A stretch of 20,879 nucleotides of DNA from assembly GCA_964395315.1 (NCBI GenBank), contig CAYNBI010000067.1, positions 1 to 20,879 of the forward strand, in the 5' to 3' direction. The number at the start of each line of letters is the position of its first letter. Within the stretch, counting starts at the first letter, position 1. The notes under the pieces were generated by a model that was not told the origin of the DNA, ran no database searches, and saw only the letters and a list, made by a program, of their open reading frames with translations. Shown one piece after another: positions 6,528 through 15,576 of this stretch. The translations under genes were made by a program, and so were the position numbers. The DNA comes from CAVORB01 sp964395315 (GTDB lineage Bacteria; Pseudomonadota; Gammaproteobacteria; Chromatiales; Chromatiaceae).

Positions 6528-7118
6528 ATGATCCTGAAGGCCATCATCGAAGACCAAGAGTACAGCCTGAACGTCCCCGACGAGCTACTGGCTCAGGCGG
6601 AGGGGTTTTTCGCCCAGCTGGATGCGGACATGGATGCGGGCTGGCAGATGAGTCGGGAATGGGTCGCCAAGCCCGATCGGGTGCAACGTTGCCAGATCGT
6701 CGCCGACAAGCTCCTGACCGCCATGGAGAAAGAAAACGACAGGCTGGGCATGCTGATGGCGGGCTACATCCTGAGCCGGATGCCGGGCGTCGAGTGCGTG
6801 GAGCCAGACACCCACGGGGAGATCCAGAACACCCAGTTCACCGTCGGTGAACAGCAGGAGGTCCCTCGGGTTCAAGACCGCGAGCCGCCGACCACCGCCC
6901 CGCCCGCTGGCCTGGGCAAGCTCGAGGCCATGGAGCAGGCCGGCGAGGACGTCACCAAGGTGTTCAAGGTCGGCAAGGGTTTTCGCTTCTCCGTCTACGA
7001 CCACGTCAGCGGACAGTGGCAGGACTCGCCCTTGATCGCCAGCCAGAACGAGGCAGAGCGCCTGCGCCAGGAGGCCTTCAAGGCCCGCTTCGAGGCCCTG
7101 CAGCAGGGCAGGCACTGA
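6528..7118 (+). CDS. Hypothetical 196-residue protein, first gene before a SLC13 permease
   Basis: The start at 6528 is chosen over the longer open frame because AAGGGAGACGAA immediately precedes the ATG. The protein is hydrophilic and has two parts. Residues 1-90 are a helical, acidic segment (MILKAIIEDQEYSLNVPDEL onward). The C-terminal part, after a Pro-rich linker (PPTTAPPAGLG, about 124-134), has KVFKVGKGFRFSVYDH and a charged terminal helix. It has a single Cys pair region (C59, C86) but no metal motif. I do not recognise the family. It is followed after 11 bp by another unknown gene and then by the permease, so the three are probably one operon. Confidence 0.8.
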   Translation: MILKAIIEDQEYSLNVPDELLAQAEGFFAQLDADMDAGWQMSREWVAKPDRVQRCQIVADKLLTAMEKENDRLGMLMAGYILSRMPGVECVEPDTHGEIQNTQFTVGEQQEVPRVQDREPPTTAPPAGLGKLEAMEQAGEDVTKVFKVGKGFRFSVYDHVSGQWQDSPLIASQNEAERLRQEAFKARFEALQQGRH

Positions 7119-7129
7119 GCCGGTCGCCG

Positions 7130-7483
7130 ATGGCAGACCTATTTACGGTGACCGCACCGCTCGCTCTGCGCTGCCCCGATGGCACGCATAAGGTGATCGC
7201 CGCCTGCTTTCCTCACCCCCGGGGGCTGCTGTACCTGGACACCTTTTGGCACCTCGCCACCCCAAATCAGGCGGCCCACCTGATCCCGGGGGAGGTGACC
7301 GGCGAGGGACCCTGGAAGATCGGCGACTGCGTAATCAGGGTCCTCGGTTGCCACGGCACCGACCCGGATCTGGCTCAACCGTTCGCTCAGTGGCGGGAAT
7401 ACCTTCAGACCCACGGCATGTCGGAATATCCCCCGACCGAGCAGATCCGCGATATCGCCCGCCGTCTGGGCGCGTCCGTCTGA
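7130..7483 (+). CDS. Hypothetical 117-residue protein between an unknown gene and a SLC13 permease
   Basis: The frame begins MADLFTVTAPLALRCPDGT 11 bp after the previous stop. The first 75 residues look like a small beta-rich domain with PHPRGLLYLDTFWHL and GPWKIGDCVIRVLGCHGTD, and the C-terminal part is helical (PFAQWREYLQTHG). There is no signal peptide or membrane segment. The family is not recognised. Tight spacing on both sides (11 bp and 25 bp) argues for cotranslation with its neighbours and a role connected to the permease or its regulation. Confidence 0.78.
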   Translation: MADLFTVTAPLALRCPDGTHKVIAACFPHPRGLLYLDTFWHLATPNQAAHLIPGEVTGEGPWKIGDCVIRVLGCHGTDPDLAQPFAQWREYLQTHGMSEYPPTEQIRDIARRLGASV

Positions 7484-7508
7484 GCCGGGCGCGGCCGGGA
7501 GATCATCC

Positions 7509-9296
7509 ATGGAGGCCATGAGCACGCTCGGCTGGGAAGGCTGGTTCAGCATCGGCGTGGTCGTCTTCTGCTTCGGCATGTTCGCCGACGGTCGGGTGGC
7601 GCCCGACCTGGTGACGTCAGCGGGGCTCACCCTGCTGATCGTGTTCGGGATCATCACCCCGGCCGAGGGGCTGGCGGGGTTCTCCAATCAGGGCATGCTC
7701 ACGGTGGCGGTGCTCTATATCGTCGTCACCGGGCTCACCGAGACCGGGGCGGTCGGCTGGATCGGCCAGGCACTTCTGGGCCGCCCGCGCTCCCCAGGTC
7801 ACGCCCGGCTGCGCCTGATGGCTCCGGTGGCCGCCTTCAGCGCCTTTCTCAACAACACCCCGGTCGTGGCCATCTTTATCCCCGCCGTGCAGGACTGGGC
7901 GAAGCGCTATCGCCTGGAGCTCTCGCGCCTCATGATCCCCTTGAGCTTCGCCAGCATCGCCGGCGGGACCTGCACCCTGATCGGCACCAGCACCAACCTG
8001 GTGGTCGACGGCCTCTACACCGCGCGCACCGGAACTCCCGGATTCGCCCTGTTCGAGCTCGCCTGGGTCGGCATACCCGTAGTGGGGATAGTCATGCTCT
8101 ACCTCGTCACGGCCGGACATTGGCTGCTGCCGCGCCGCGCGTCGGCGATCGCCAGCTACAGCGACGTACGCGAATACACCGCCGAGATGCTGGTACCTGA
8201 GGACAGCCCTTTGATCGGCAAGAACGTCGAGGAAGCGGGCCTGCGCCAGCTTCCGGGCCTGTTCCTGGTGGAGATCGACCGCGATGGACAGTTGATCCCC
8301 GCCGTGTCCTCCCTCGAGGTGCTGCGGGCCGGCGACCGGCTCGTGTTTGCGGGGATCCTGGACTCGGTGGTCGACCTTCAGCGCACGCGCGGACTGCTGC
8401 CGGCCACGGACCAGGTCTTCAAGCTCACCGGGCCGCGCCAGAATCGATGCTTCGTGGAGGCGGTGCTATCGGACAAGTGCCCGCTCATAGGCAAGAGCGT
8501 GCGCGAGGGCCGCTTCCGCACCCACTACGACGCGGTCATCGTCGCGCTCGCCCGCAACGGGGAGCGGGTCAAGCGCAAAATCGGGGACATCGAGCTCAGG
8601 GCCGGTGACACCCTGCTGCTCGAGTGCCGGCCCTCGTTCGTAGAGCAACAGCGCAACTCCCGGGATTTCTTGCTCGTGAGCCAACTCGGCGACTCCCACC
8701 CCCTCAACCACGAGCGGGCGCTGACCGCGATCGCCATCGTCGCTGCCATGGTGCTCGTGGTGACGACGGGCCTGTTCAGCATGCTCGAGGCGGCCATGCT
8801 GGCGGCCGGTCTGATGATCGTCACCCGCTGTACCCGCGGCCGTACGGCGCGCAGGGCGCCTGACTGGCAGGTCCTGGTGGTCATCGCAACCTCCTTCGGG
8901 ATCGGCGCCGCCCTGGAGAAAACGGGCGCTGCGGAATTTCTGGCCGGCGGCCTGATCGGACTCGCCAGCGGTGAGCCATGGGCGAGCCTGGCCCTGGTAT
9001 TCATCGCCACGGCCCTGCTCACGGCCCTGGCAACGAACAACGTCGCGGCCGTGCTGGTGTTCCCCATCGCCCTGCAGGCGGCCAGCGCCATGGCCGTGGA
9101 CCCGCGGCCCTTTGTCGTCACGCTGATGGTGGCGGCCTCCGCGAGCTTCGCCACACCTTTCGGCTATCAGACCAATCTGATGGTGTTCAACGTGGGCGGC
9201 TATCGCTTCCACGACTTCGTGCGTGTCGGGCTGCCCCTGACCTTCTTGGTCGGGCTGGTCACCGTCGGCGTGGTCCCGCTCGCCTGGCCGTTCTGA
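7509..9296 (+). CDS. SLC13/DASS-family anion permease with two RCK_C (TrkA-C) domains, possibly for sulfate
   Basis: The 595-residue membrane protein has the SLC13 layout: an N-terminal membrane half (about 10-205), two cytoplasmic RCK_C domains (about 221-300 and 312-385), and a C-terminal membrane half (about 403-595). Family motifs include FLNNTPVVAI (113-122), IGTSTNLVV (158-166), ATNNVAAVLVFP (508-519) and a final YQTNLMV (553-559). Members with this layout carry sulfate, other divalent anions or dicarboxylates. In a Dsr-type sulfur oxidiser that makes sulfate, export of sulfate would make sense, but direction and substrate are inferred. GGGAGA precedes the ATG. It ends its operon, 23 bp from a convergent gene. 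Confidence 0.88.
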   Translation: MEAMSTLGWEGWFSIGVVVFCFGMFADGRVAPDLVTSAGLTLLIVFGIITPAEGLAGFSNQGMLTVAVLYIVVTGLTETGAVGWIGQALLGRPRSPGHARLRLMAPVAAFSAFLNNTPVVAIFIPAVQDWAKRYRLELSRLMIPLSFASIAGGTCTLIGTSTNLVVDGLYTARTGTPGFALFELAWVGIPVVGIVMLYLVTAGHWLLPRRASAIASYSDVREYTAEMLVPEDSPLIGKNVEEAGLRQLPGLFLVEIDRDGQLIPAVSSLEVLRAGDRLVFAGILDSVVDLQRTRGLLPATDQVFKLTGPRQNRCFVEAVLSDKCPLIGKSVREGRFRTHYDAVIVALARNGERVKRKIGDIELRAGDTLLLECRPSFVEQQRNSRDFLLVSQLGDSHPLNHERALTAIAIVAAMVLVVTTGLFSMLEAAMLAAGLMIVTRCTRGRTARRAPDWQVLVVIATSFGIGAALEKTGAAEFLAGGLIGLASGEPWASLALVFIATALLTALATNNVAAVLVFPIALQAASAMAVDPRPFVVTLMVAASASFATPFGYQTNLMVFNVGGYRFHDFVRVGLPLTFLVGLVTVGVVPLAWPF

Positions 9297-9319
9297 CCGC
9301 GGCGAGGATTCCATCCGGC

Positions 9320-9598
9320 TCAGTCGAAGACCGCCAGGCACCTTCGCTCACAGTCCGCCCGGGTCCGAAACGGAACCCGTCCCTCGCACCCTCCGTAGAG
9401 GAACATCCTGCAGCTGTCTGTCCGATAGTCGTACCAGAACCGGGGCAGTTGGCCGGAGCAGGGTCCCGGATCGGGCCGGTCGACGCACTGAACCGGCAGC
9501 CCGTTGTCGGTTTCCTGGCTGGTGCCGGCACAGGCGCAGAGAAATGACGACATCACGAGAGCACCGAGAATCCGGCCGCAACGCATAACGTCAACCAT
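9320..9598 (-). CDS. Kunitz/BPTI-domain lipoprotein
   Basis: This 92-residue protein has a lipoprotein signal (ILGALVMSSFLCAC, lipobox L20-C21-A22-C23) followed by one Kunitz domain. The six cysteines are C38, C47, C63, C71, C83 and C87, spaced 8, 15, 7, 11 and 3. Bovine trypsin inhibitor has 8, 15, 7, 12 and 3, so one loop is shorter by a residue. FWYDYRTDSC and FLYGGC match the family. The P1 residue after the second cysteine is Ser (S48), not Lys or Arg, so trypsin inhibition is not expected; elastase-like targets or no inhibition are possible. A second start at 9586 (MRCGRILG) is plausible. It lies 15 bp after the cupin-like gene, probably in one transcript. Confidence 0.85.
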   Translation of the reverse strand: MVDVMRCGRILGALVMSSFLCACAGTSQETDNGLPVQCVDRPDPGPCSGQLPRFWYDYRTDSCRMFLYGGCEGRVPFRTRADCERRCLAVFD

Positions 9599-9613
9599 CC
9601 CCGCTCGCAGGCA

Positions 9614-10120
9614 TCAGGTCATTTGGGGCGACTCCCGCGAGGCACGCATGGCGCGCCCCGAAGGTGCCGACTTCCACCAGTCTCGGTGGCGGAACTCCGT
9701 GGCATCCTTCGCCATGACGCGAAGCTCTCCATTCCGCAAGAAACCCCAACCCTTGACCCGCGGGCCGTGAACAAACAGGGTCCACGCCGGCCGGCCGGCG
9801 CGCAGCACGACCCGGTGGAAGTCCTCTCCGCGCAGGAGATTCAGGCTCCACGGAGCGATGAAGCGGCATCGAGTCTGGCGCCGGTCCTGGGACGGCCTCA
9901 GCTCCTCGTATCCACCGGTGAGCACCAGGCTCACGGCACGGTTCCAGGGGTGGTCGTGCAGGCCCCTGTCCGGGTCGGAGTCGACGAAGCGGTGCAGATA
10001 GGCGTTCCAGCCGAACGCGCCGAAGAGATAATACCGCTCCAGGTAAGGCTCTCCACTGTCGCCGTCGATGAAGCGGCAGGGGCGATGAGCGCTGATGCGC
10101 AAGAGAAGGCGTTCGAGCAC
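9614..10120 (-). CDS. Cupin-like protein of unknown substrate
   Basis: A GTG start at 10120 gives 168 residues. The centre has a cupin-type metal pattern: YLHRFVDSDPDRGLHDHPW with HxH at the LHDHPW segment, then FHRVVL as the second-motif histidine, and AWTLFVHGPRVKGWGFL as closing strands. The C-terminal tail is Arg-rich and probably disordered. Proteins of this outline are often listed as hypothetical in phage and bacterial genomes; a reaction cannot be given. It lies directly upstream of the Kunitz lipoprotein on the same strand and has no signal peptide itself. GATAAT at about 10158-10163 could be its -10. Confidence 0.72.
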   Translation of the reverse strand: MLERLLLRISAHRPCRFIDGDSGEPYLERYYLFGAFGWNAYLHRFVDSDPDRGLHDHPWNRAVSLVLTGGYEELRPSQDRRQTRCRFIAPWSLNLLRGEDFHRVVLRAGRPAWTLFVHGPRVKGWGFLRNGELRVMAKDATEFRHRDWWKSAPSGRAMRASRESPQMT

Positions 10121-10523
10121 GTCAAGATCATCCCGAGTGTTTCGAGTTGTGTAAGAGATTATCAGCCACGGGGCTCAAAGCGTGAGCCCGCCAGACACAT
10201 CACCTGACAGGGGGCCTCCGAGCCGTCCGCGCCAACGCCACGGGACAGGCCGGCGGCGATAGCCCCGGACTGGCCGCCCACGCCTTGAGATAGCGGGGCC
10301 CGCCGGTCTCCCGCGCGTGCATCGGAAACGGCGGCAGGTGGATGCAGCAGGTTCCGATGTCTCGCCACAAGTACAAGATCACCGCAGCCGGGGGTGATTG
10401 CTGGTATCTTTTTCTATCCGTTCCTCCGTCCGCGACTCTTCGATCTCATCCCGCCATCGCAGGGTCCCGGCTCCCACGCGCCGCTCGGGGGCGGATCCTG
10501 TTGGCTTGTTTGAGAGAAGTAGC
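10121..10523. promoter_or_regulatory. Divergent intergenic region before the A-KR-ACP-TE gene
   Basis: This 403-bp stretch separates the leftward cupin gene from the rightward synthase. It holds a perfect hairpin GGGCTCA-AAGCG-TGAGCCC (10171-10189), next to a possible leftward -10 GATAAT. A possible rightward extended -10 TGGTATCTT lies at 10402-10410. The synthase frame is open from 10398, but the added residues are Ser/Arg-rich, so the region is treated as non-coding. No other gene is supported. Confidence 0.45.
10171..10189. promoter_or_regulatory. Perfect 7-bp inverted repeat with 5-nt loop, operator or hairpin
   Basis: GGGCTCA (10171-10177) and TGAGCCC (10183-10189) flank AAGCG, about 50 bp upstream of the cupin start. 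The position next to a GATAAT element suggests an operator for the leftward cupin-Kunitz pair. Confidence 0.4.
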
Positions 10524-13500
10524 ATGACCACCTTCGAGCATACGGACGCCAAGGGGGAGGTCTCCGGCACCGCGCACGCGCTCTGCGCCGCGGTGCTCGA
10601 TGAACCCAACATCTCCGACTGCGCTCTGCTCCCGCGGCATACACTGGAAGCCGACGAGGAGTTGATCCTTTACTTCGTCCCCACGGGCCCGATAGACCAG
10701 GCAGCGCTTCGCCGCCGCCTGGAGCCCTCGCTTTCACCCGATCCTCGGATGTTGCGCCTGGTTCCCCTGTCCAAGCTTCCGCTCACGCCCGACGGCTCGC
10801 TCGACCTGCGCATCCTGGAACAGATCCCGGTGCTCGACAGTCGTCTTGTGGAGGACTGTGAGCGGGCGCTACGCGAACGTTCCGGGGTACGAAACGCCGC
10901 CGTGATCCGGACGCGGCGTCAGCCCCAGCGGATGCCACTGTATCACCTTACCGATCTCTGGCCCCACGAGCCACCCGGGACCGGTCTCAGCGATCCCGCG
11001 CCAGCGCCGCCTCACCTCGATCGTGTCCCGGACGAAAAGCCCGAGCCCGCGGTGATCAGCGGCGGCGCATTGCAGTCCGACGACGCCGTGCTCGAAATGA
11101 CGCTTCCCGACATCCTGCGCCGATCGGCGCATGCCCACGGCAATCGCACGATTCGCTTCGTATCGGCCGAGGGCCAGGTCGTCGAATGGGATTACCGCGA
11201 TCTGTCGACACGGGCCGAGCGGCTCCATGCGGGACTATCGGCGCTCGGTCTCGAACCAGGTGAGAAGGTCGTTTTCCAGCTGCGCTGCAACCAGGACATC
11301 TTGCCCGCCTTCTGGGCGTGCCAGATGGGCGGCCTCATTCCGATCATCGTCGAGGTCCCGCTGAGCTACGAAGCTGGCGGCCAGGCCGTCGAACGTCTCA
11401 ACGGACTGCTTCGATTACTCGAGTATCCGCTGATCCTCGCCGACGACTCGGTCATCTCCTTCTTGCAGGACATGGGCCCGGCGATCTTCTCGCATGCCCT
11501 CCGCACCAGCCTCGTCGACGACCTGAGAACCTTCGAGCCGAAGCCGAGCGACCACAGGCCGCGACCGGACGACATCGCACTGTTCATCCTGAGCTCGGGC
11601 AGCACGGGGGTTCCCAAATGCATCATGCTCAGCCACCGGAATCTCGTGACGCGGGCCTACGGCACCAACCAACTCTGCCCCTACTCCGCCGACGACGTCA
11701 TCCTGAACTGGTTGCCGCTGGACCATGTCGGCAGCATCTCGGACTGGCATATCCGATGCCTATTGCTGGGATGCGAGCTCACCTATGTCGATAAGGATTT
11801 CGTCCTGCGAAATCCACTTCAATGGCTGAACCTCATCGATCGTTTCCGGGTCTCCCATAGCTGGGCACCGAACTTCGCGTTCTCACTGATCTGCGCGGAG
11901 ATGGGCAAGTACGACTCGCCCGCCTGGGACCTTTCCTGCGTGCGGGGTCTGCTGACCGCCGGTGAAGCGGTATCGGACGGTTCGCTGCTGGGCTTCATCC
12001 ACGCGCTAGGCAAATTCGGCCTCCGGTCCACGGCCGTCTGGCCGGCGTTCGGCATGGCAGAACTGGGTTCCGGGATCACCTATTTCGTGCCCGGCGCGGA
12101 CCGACCGTTGCGATTCCATACCGCGCGGAAGCCGTCCATGGGCAGTCGAATCGACCGCGTCGCAAAGGAGGATCCCGCCGCCGTGACCTTTGCCGATCTC
12201 GGACCGCCCATCCCCGGCGTTTCCCTGCGCATCATCGACGACCAGGGAAACCCGCTGCCCGTGGACACGGTCGGGCGCGTGCAGGTGCGCGGGGACGTGG
12301 TCTTTCGTGGCTATTTCGCGAACCCGGTCGCCAACGCCTCGGCCCTGCAGGACGATGGCTGGTTCAACACCGGTGATCTTGGATTCCTGTCCCAAGGTAG
12401 CCTGGTGCTCACGGGACGCGAGAAGGAGACGATCATCATCCACGGCGCCAATTTCTACAGCCACGAGCTGGAAGAGACGACCGCCCGGATCCGAGGCGTG
12501 GCGCCATCCTTTGTCGCCGCTTGCGCGGTGCATTCCAGCCGCGACAACGAAGAAAAGCTCGCGATCTTCTTCGCCCCCGACGGCGCTGAAAGCGAATCCG
12601 GGGTGATTCGAACCATCCGCGCTCAGATCGCCAGCCGCCACGGGGTGAGCCCGGCCTTTCTGATACCGCTGGAGAAACACGAGATCCCGAAGACCGCAAT
12701 CGGCAAGATTCAGCGCAATCAGCTGCGACGCCAATTCGAGGCACGCGCCTTCGACGCCATCGTGCGGCGGGTGGACCTGCTCTTGGGCAATTCCAATACC
12801 CTGCCATCCTGGTTCTACCAGGCTACCTGGGTGGCCAAGCAACCCGTCACCTGCGCGCGCTATCCGATCTCCGGTTCGGTGATGCTGTTGACTGACGCAT
12901 CGGGACTCGGGGATGCCGTATCCGGGCGGCTACGATCCCTGGGGCAAAGCGTTGTCACCGTCACGCGCGGAGTCGATCTCCGGCGCACGGGACGAGATCG
13001 CTTCGCGATCGATCCACAAGCCGAGTCGGCGTTTCTGGAGTTGTTCCGGATTCTCCGATCCGAAGGAGTCGTGATCGAAGAGGTCGTCAGTCTCGTGGAC
13101 TACCGGCAGGACCCAAGCGCCGCGGGCGCCGGCGACCCGAACCAGGGCAACATCGGCTGGTTCCTGCACCTGGTTCAGGCGATGCTGGATGGCGGCTCAG
13201 CCGACACGCCGGGACGCATCGTGTGGGTCGCGAATGACTGCCACTGCGTCGAGCTCGACGACCTCGGCTCGCCGGAGACGGCCATGATGGAGGCGCTGTT
13301 GCGAACGCTCCACCTCGAACACCCGGCGATCGCCTGCCTACACCTCGATCTTCCCTGGTCCGACCCCGAAAGCAACGCCGAGTTGCTGCTCGCAGAGCTC
13401 GGCGCCTTATCCAAGGAGGCGACGGTCGCCTATCGCAACGGGCGGAGATACGTGAAGCGGCTGAGACCCCTGAACCTGGTCGAGGAGCGCCTACCGCCAA

Positions 13501-15548
13501 TTGAACTGCATCCTGGGGGCTGTTACCTGGTAACCGGCGGATTGGGCGGTCTGGGGTTCGAGCTTTGCCGCTGGCTCGGCCGCGAGTACCAGGCGAGGTT
13601 GCTCGTGATCGGGCGTAGCGCCCCCGCGGATGAGCAAATGTCCGGGGTCCTTTCGGGGCAACCTGGCCGCGATACGCGGGCGCGCTGCGAGATACTGCGC
13701 GGCGAGGCGGCGGACTGTATCTACGCGCCCGCCGACGTTGGCGATGCCGAAGCGGTTCGCGCCCTGGTCGAGCGCGCGGAGACGGATTGGAACCGCCCGC
13801 TCGATGGCATCTTCCATCTGGCGGGCATCGCACACGAGCGGCCGCTGGAGCAGGAAAGCGTCGAGGATTTCCGCAAGACGGCGCGGGCCAAGGTTCAGGG
13901 CATCAACGTCCTCGGGGCTTTGCTGGATGGGCGACGGGAGGCATTTCTCATCGCCTTCTCGTCCGTCAGCGCCACGTTCGGCGGCTCCGGCGTCGGCGCC
14001 TACTCGGCCGCCAATGGCTACATGGAGGCCCGCTGCCGGCAGCTGTGTCGTTCCGGCCTTCGCGTATTTTTCCACGCCTGGAGCTCTTGGCATGGACTCG
14101 GCATGAGCAAGGACTCTCGGCACGAGTCCGCCGCGATCGCCAAGGGGTTTCGGCCAATCTCACTGGAAGACGGAATCCATTCTCTTCTTGCCGCCCTTCA
14201 CTCCGGCCAGCCCGAGAGCATCATCGGCTTGGACGCACAAAAGAGCCCGATTCAGGCGCTCGTCGCGGACATCGATTGTGCTCAGCAGTCGCTGCACGGG
14301 TACGTGGAGCTCCAGCAAGGCCCATCGGCGGCGCCCTTGCCAGACACGGAAACCTTCCGCGACCGGTTCGGCACCCTGTTCGAGTATCCGATCGAATCCA
14401 TCCCATCCCTGCCGCTTGCGCGAGACGGCGGGGTCGACAAGATCCGGCTGCTCTCGCTCGTCCACCACGATGGCGCCGGTGCGGAGAGCACCCGTGATCC
14501 CACCGATACCGAGGCCAGGCTGATCGACATCTGGCACGACCTGCTGCACGTCACCGCCATCGGACCGAAAGACAACTTCTTCGACCTGGGCGGCGATTCC
14601 CTGCGAGCGGTTCAACTCGTCGGTGCCATCGAGCGGGAGTTTGGAAGGCAGCTTGCGGTGAGCACGGTGTTCCACGCGCCGACGATAGAAAACCTGGCGG
14701 AGGCAATCGACGCCGAGGCCGCGACATCGCAGCTCCTCTCCGTGGTCCCGATCAAGGCGACGGGATCGCAGCCGCCGTTGTTCATCGTTCAGTCCAGCAC
14801 CTGGGACCTGGTTCGCCACATCAATCCGGAACAACCCGTATTCGGACTCATGTACGGTGTGGGTACGAAAACCACCGAGCCGATGCGCAATCTACCCCCC
14901 ACGCTCGAGGACCTCGCGGCCAGCTACGTGCGGGAGGTGCGTGCCCTTCAGCCCAATGGACCCTATTTCGTCATCGGCCACTCGGCGGCTGGTCTGGTCG
15001 CCTATGAGATGGCCCGCCAGCTGACAGCGCTGGGCGAGGAGGTAGCCCTGCTGGGATTGATCGACACACATATTCCCCGCGGCCAGCCCAGAGCCCTGCC
15101 CGCCAAGATACGGGATGCCTTGTCGACCTTCATCAGGGTCCCGATGATGCGAGTCGTCACTCTGGCGCGGCGGTCCGTCTACCACCGCCTCAAGAAGCTG
15201 AAAACCGGCTTGTCCAAGAGCACCGATGAGATTCCCTTCACGCTGCGTGCCAAGCACCTGTACGACGCCTACAGCCCCTTGCCGTATCGCGGCGCGGTGT
15301 CCTACTGGAAGTGCGTACAGCAGGTTTCACTGCAGGAGATCAGGAACGACGAGCTGGAATGGAAAGAGCTGGCGGGAGGGGACCTGAAGCTTCACTTGCT
15401 CGACTGCCGACATGACCAGATCATGAAAAGCCCCCATGTCGAGGTCCTAGCGGGGCAGATCATGGCGTACACCCGGAAAAGCTACGCCACGGCAGCCGGC
15501 GCGGTTAGCCCCGCAAACAACGCCGGCCGCGACCGGCAGCCCGGGTGA
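10524..15548 (+). CDS. Stand-alone adenylation-ketoreductase-carrier-thioesterase synthase (NRPS/PKS-like)
   Basis: The 1674-residue protein holds, in order, a partial A-domain C-lobe (about 15-130, ending LPLTPDGSLDLRIL), an adenylation domain of FAAL/MycA style (about 190-745), a full ketoreductase, a carrier protein and a type I thioesterase. Adenylation motifs are LSSGSTGVPK (356-365), WLPLDHVG (396-403) and TGDLG (616-620). The KR has a structural half (about 762-985), TGGLGGLG (1004-1011), K1123, S1147 and Y1160. The carrier Ser is S1359 in DLGGDSL. The TE triad is likely S1487 (GHSAAG), D1514 and H1630. No condensation, ketosynthase or acyltransferase domain is present. A-KR-carrier order occurs in depsipeptide synthetases that reduce bound 2-oxo acids. 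The start at 10524 has GAGAGAAG upstream; product unknown. Confidence 0.9.
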   Translation: MTTFEHTDAKGEVSGTAHALCAAVLDEPNISDCALLPRHTLEADEELILYFVPTGPIDQAALRRRLEPSLSPDPRMLRLVPLSKLPLTPDGSLDLRILEQIPVLDSRLVEDCERALRERSGVRNAAVIRTRRQPQRMPLYHLTDLWPHEPPGTGLSDPAPAPPHLDRVPDEKPEPAVISGGALQSDDAVLEMTLPDILRRSAHAHGNRTIRFVSAEGQVVEWDYRDLSTRAERLHAGLSALGLEPGEKVVFQLRCNQDILPAFWACQMGGLIPIIVEVPLSYEAGGQAVERLNGLLRLLEYPLILADDSVISFLQDMGPAIFSHALRTSLVDDLRTFEPKPSDHRPRPDDIALFILSSGSTGVPKCIMLSHRNLVTRAYGTNQLCPYSADDVILNWLPLDHVGSISDWHIRCLLLGCELTYVDKDFVLRNPLQWLNLIDRFRVSHSWAPNFAFSLICAEMGKYDSPAWDLSCVRGLLTAGEAVSDGSLLGFIHALGKFGLRSTAVWPAFGMAELGSGITYFVPGADRPLRFHTARKPSMGSRIDRVAKEDPAAVTFADLGPPIPGVSLRIIDDQGNPLPVDTVGRVQVRGDVVFRGYFANPVANASALQDDGWFNTGDLGFLSQGSLVLTGREKETIIIHGANFYSHELEETTARIRGVAPSFVAACAVHSSRDNEEKLAIFFAPDGAESESGVIRTIRAQIASRHGVSPAFLIPLEKHEIPKTAIGKIQRNQLRRQFEARAFDAIVRRVDLLLGNSNTLPSWFYQATWVAKQPVTCARYPISGSVMLLTDASGLGDAVSGRLRSLGQSVVTVTRGVDLRRTGRDRFAIDPQAESAFLELFRILRSEGVVIEEVVSLVDYRQDPSAAGAGDPNQGNIGWFLHLVQAMLDGGSADTPGRIVWVANDCHCVELDDLGSPETAMMEALLRTLHLEHPAIACLHLDLPWSDPESNAELLLAELGALSKEATVAYRNGRRYVKRLRPLNLVEERLPPIELHPGGCYLVTGGLGGLGFELCRWLGREYQARLLVIGRSAPADEQMSGVLSGQPGRDTRARCEILRGEAADCIYAPADVGDAEAVRALVERAETDWNRPLDGIFHLAGIAHERPLEQESVEDFRKTARAKVQGINVLGALLDGRREAFLIAFSSVSATFGGSGVGAYSAANGYMEARCRQLCRSGLRVFFHAWSSWHGLGMSKDSRHESAAIAKGFRPISLEDGIHSLLAALHSGQPESIIGLDAQKSPIQALVADIDCAQQSLHGYVELQQGPSAAPLPDTETFRDRFGTLFEYPIESIPSLPLARDGGVDKIRLLSLVHHDGAGAESTRDPTDTEARLIDIWHDLLHVTAIGPKDNFFDLGGDSLRAVQLVGAIEREFGRQLAVSTVFHAPTIENLAEAIDAEAATSQLLSVVPIKATGSQPPLFIVQSSTWDLVRHINPEQPVFGLMYGVGTKTTEPMRNLPPTLEDLAASYVREVRALQPNGPYFVIGHSAAGLVAYEMARQLTALGEEVALLGLIDTHIPRGQPRALPAKIRDALSTFIRVPMMRVVTLARRSVYHRLKKLKTGLSKSTDEIPFTLRAKHLYDAYSPLPYRGAVSYWKCVQQVSLQEIRNDELEWKELAGGDLKLHLLDCRHDQIMKSPHVEVLAGQIMAYTRKSYATAAGAVSPANNAGRDRQPG

Positions 15549-15576
15549 AAGGGTCTGCGAGCAGGCTTGTGACCGA

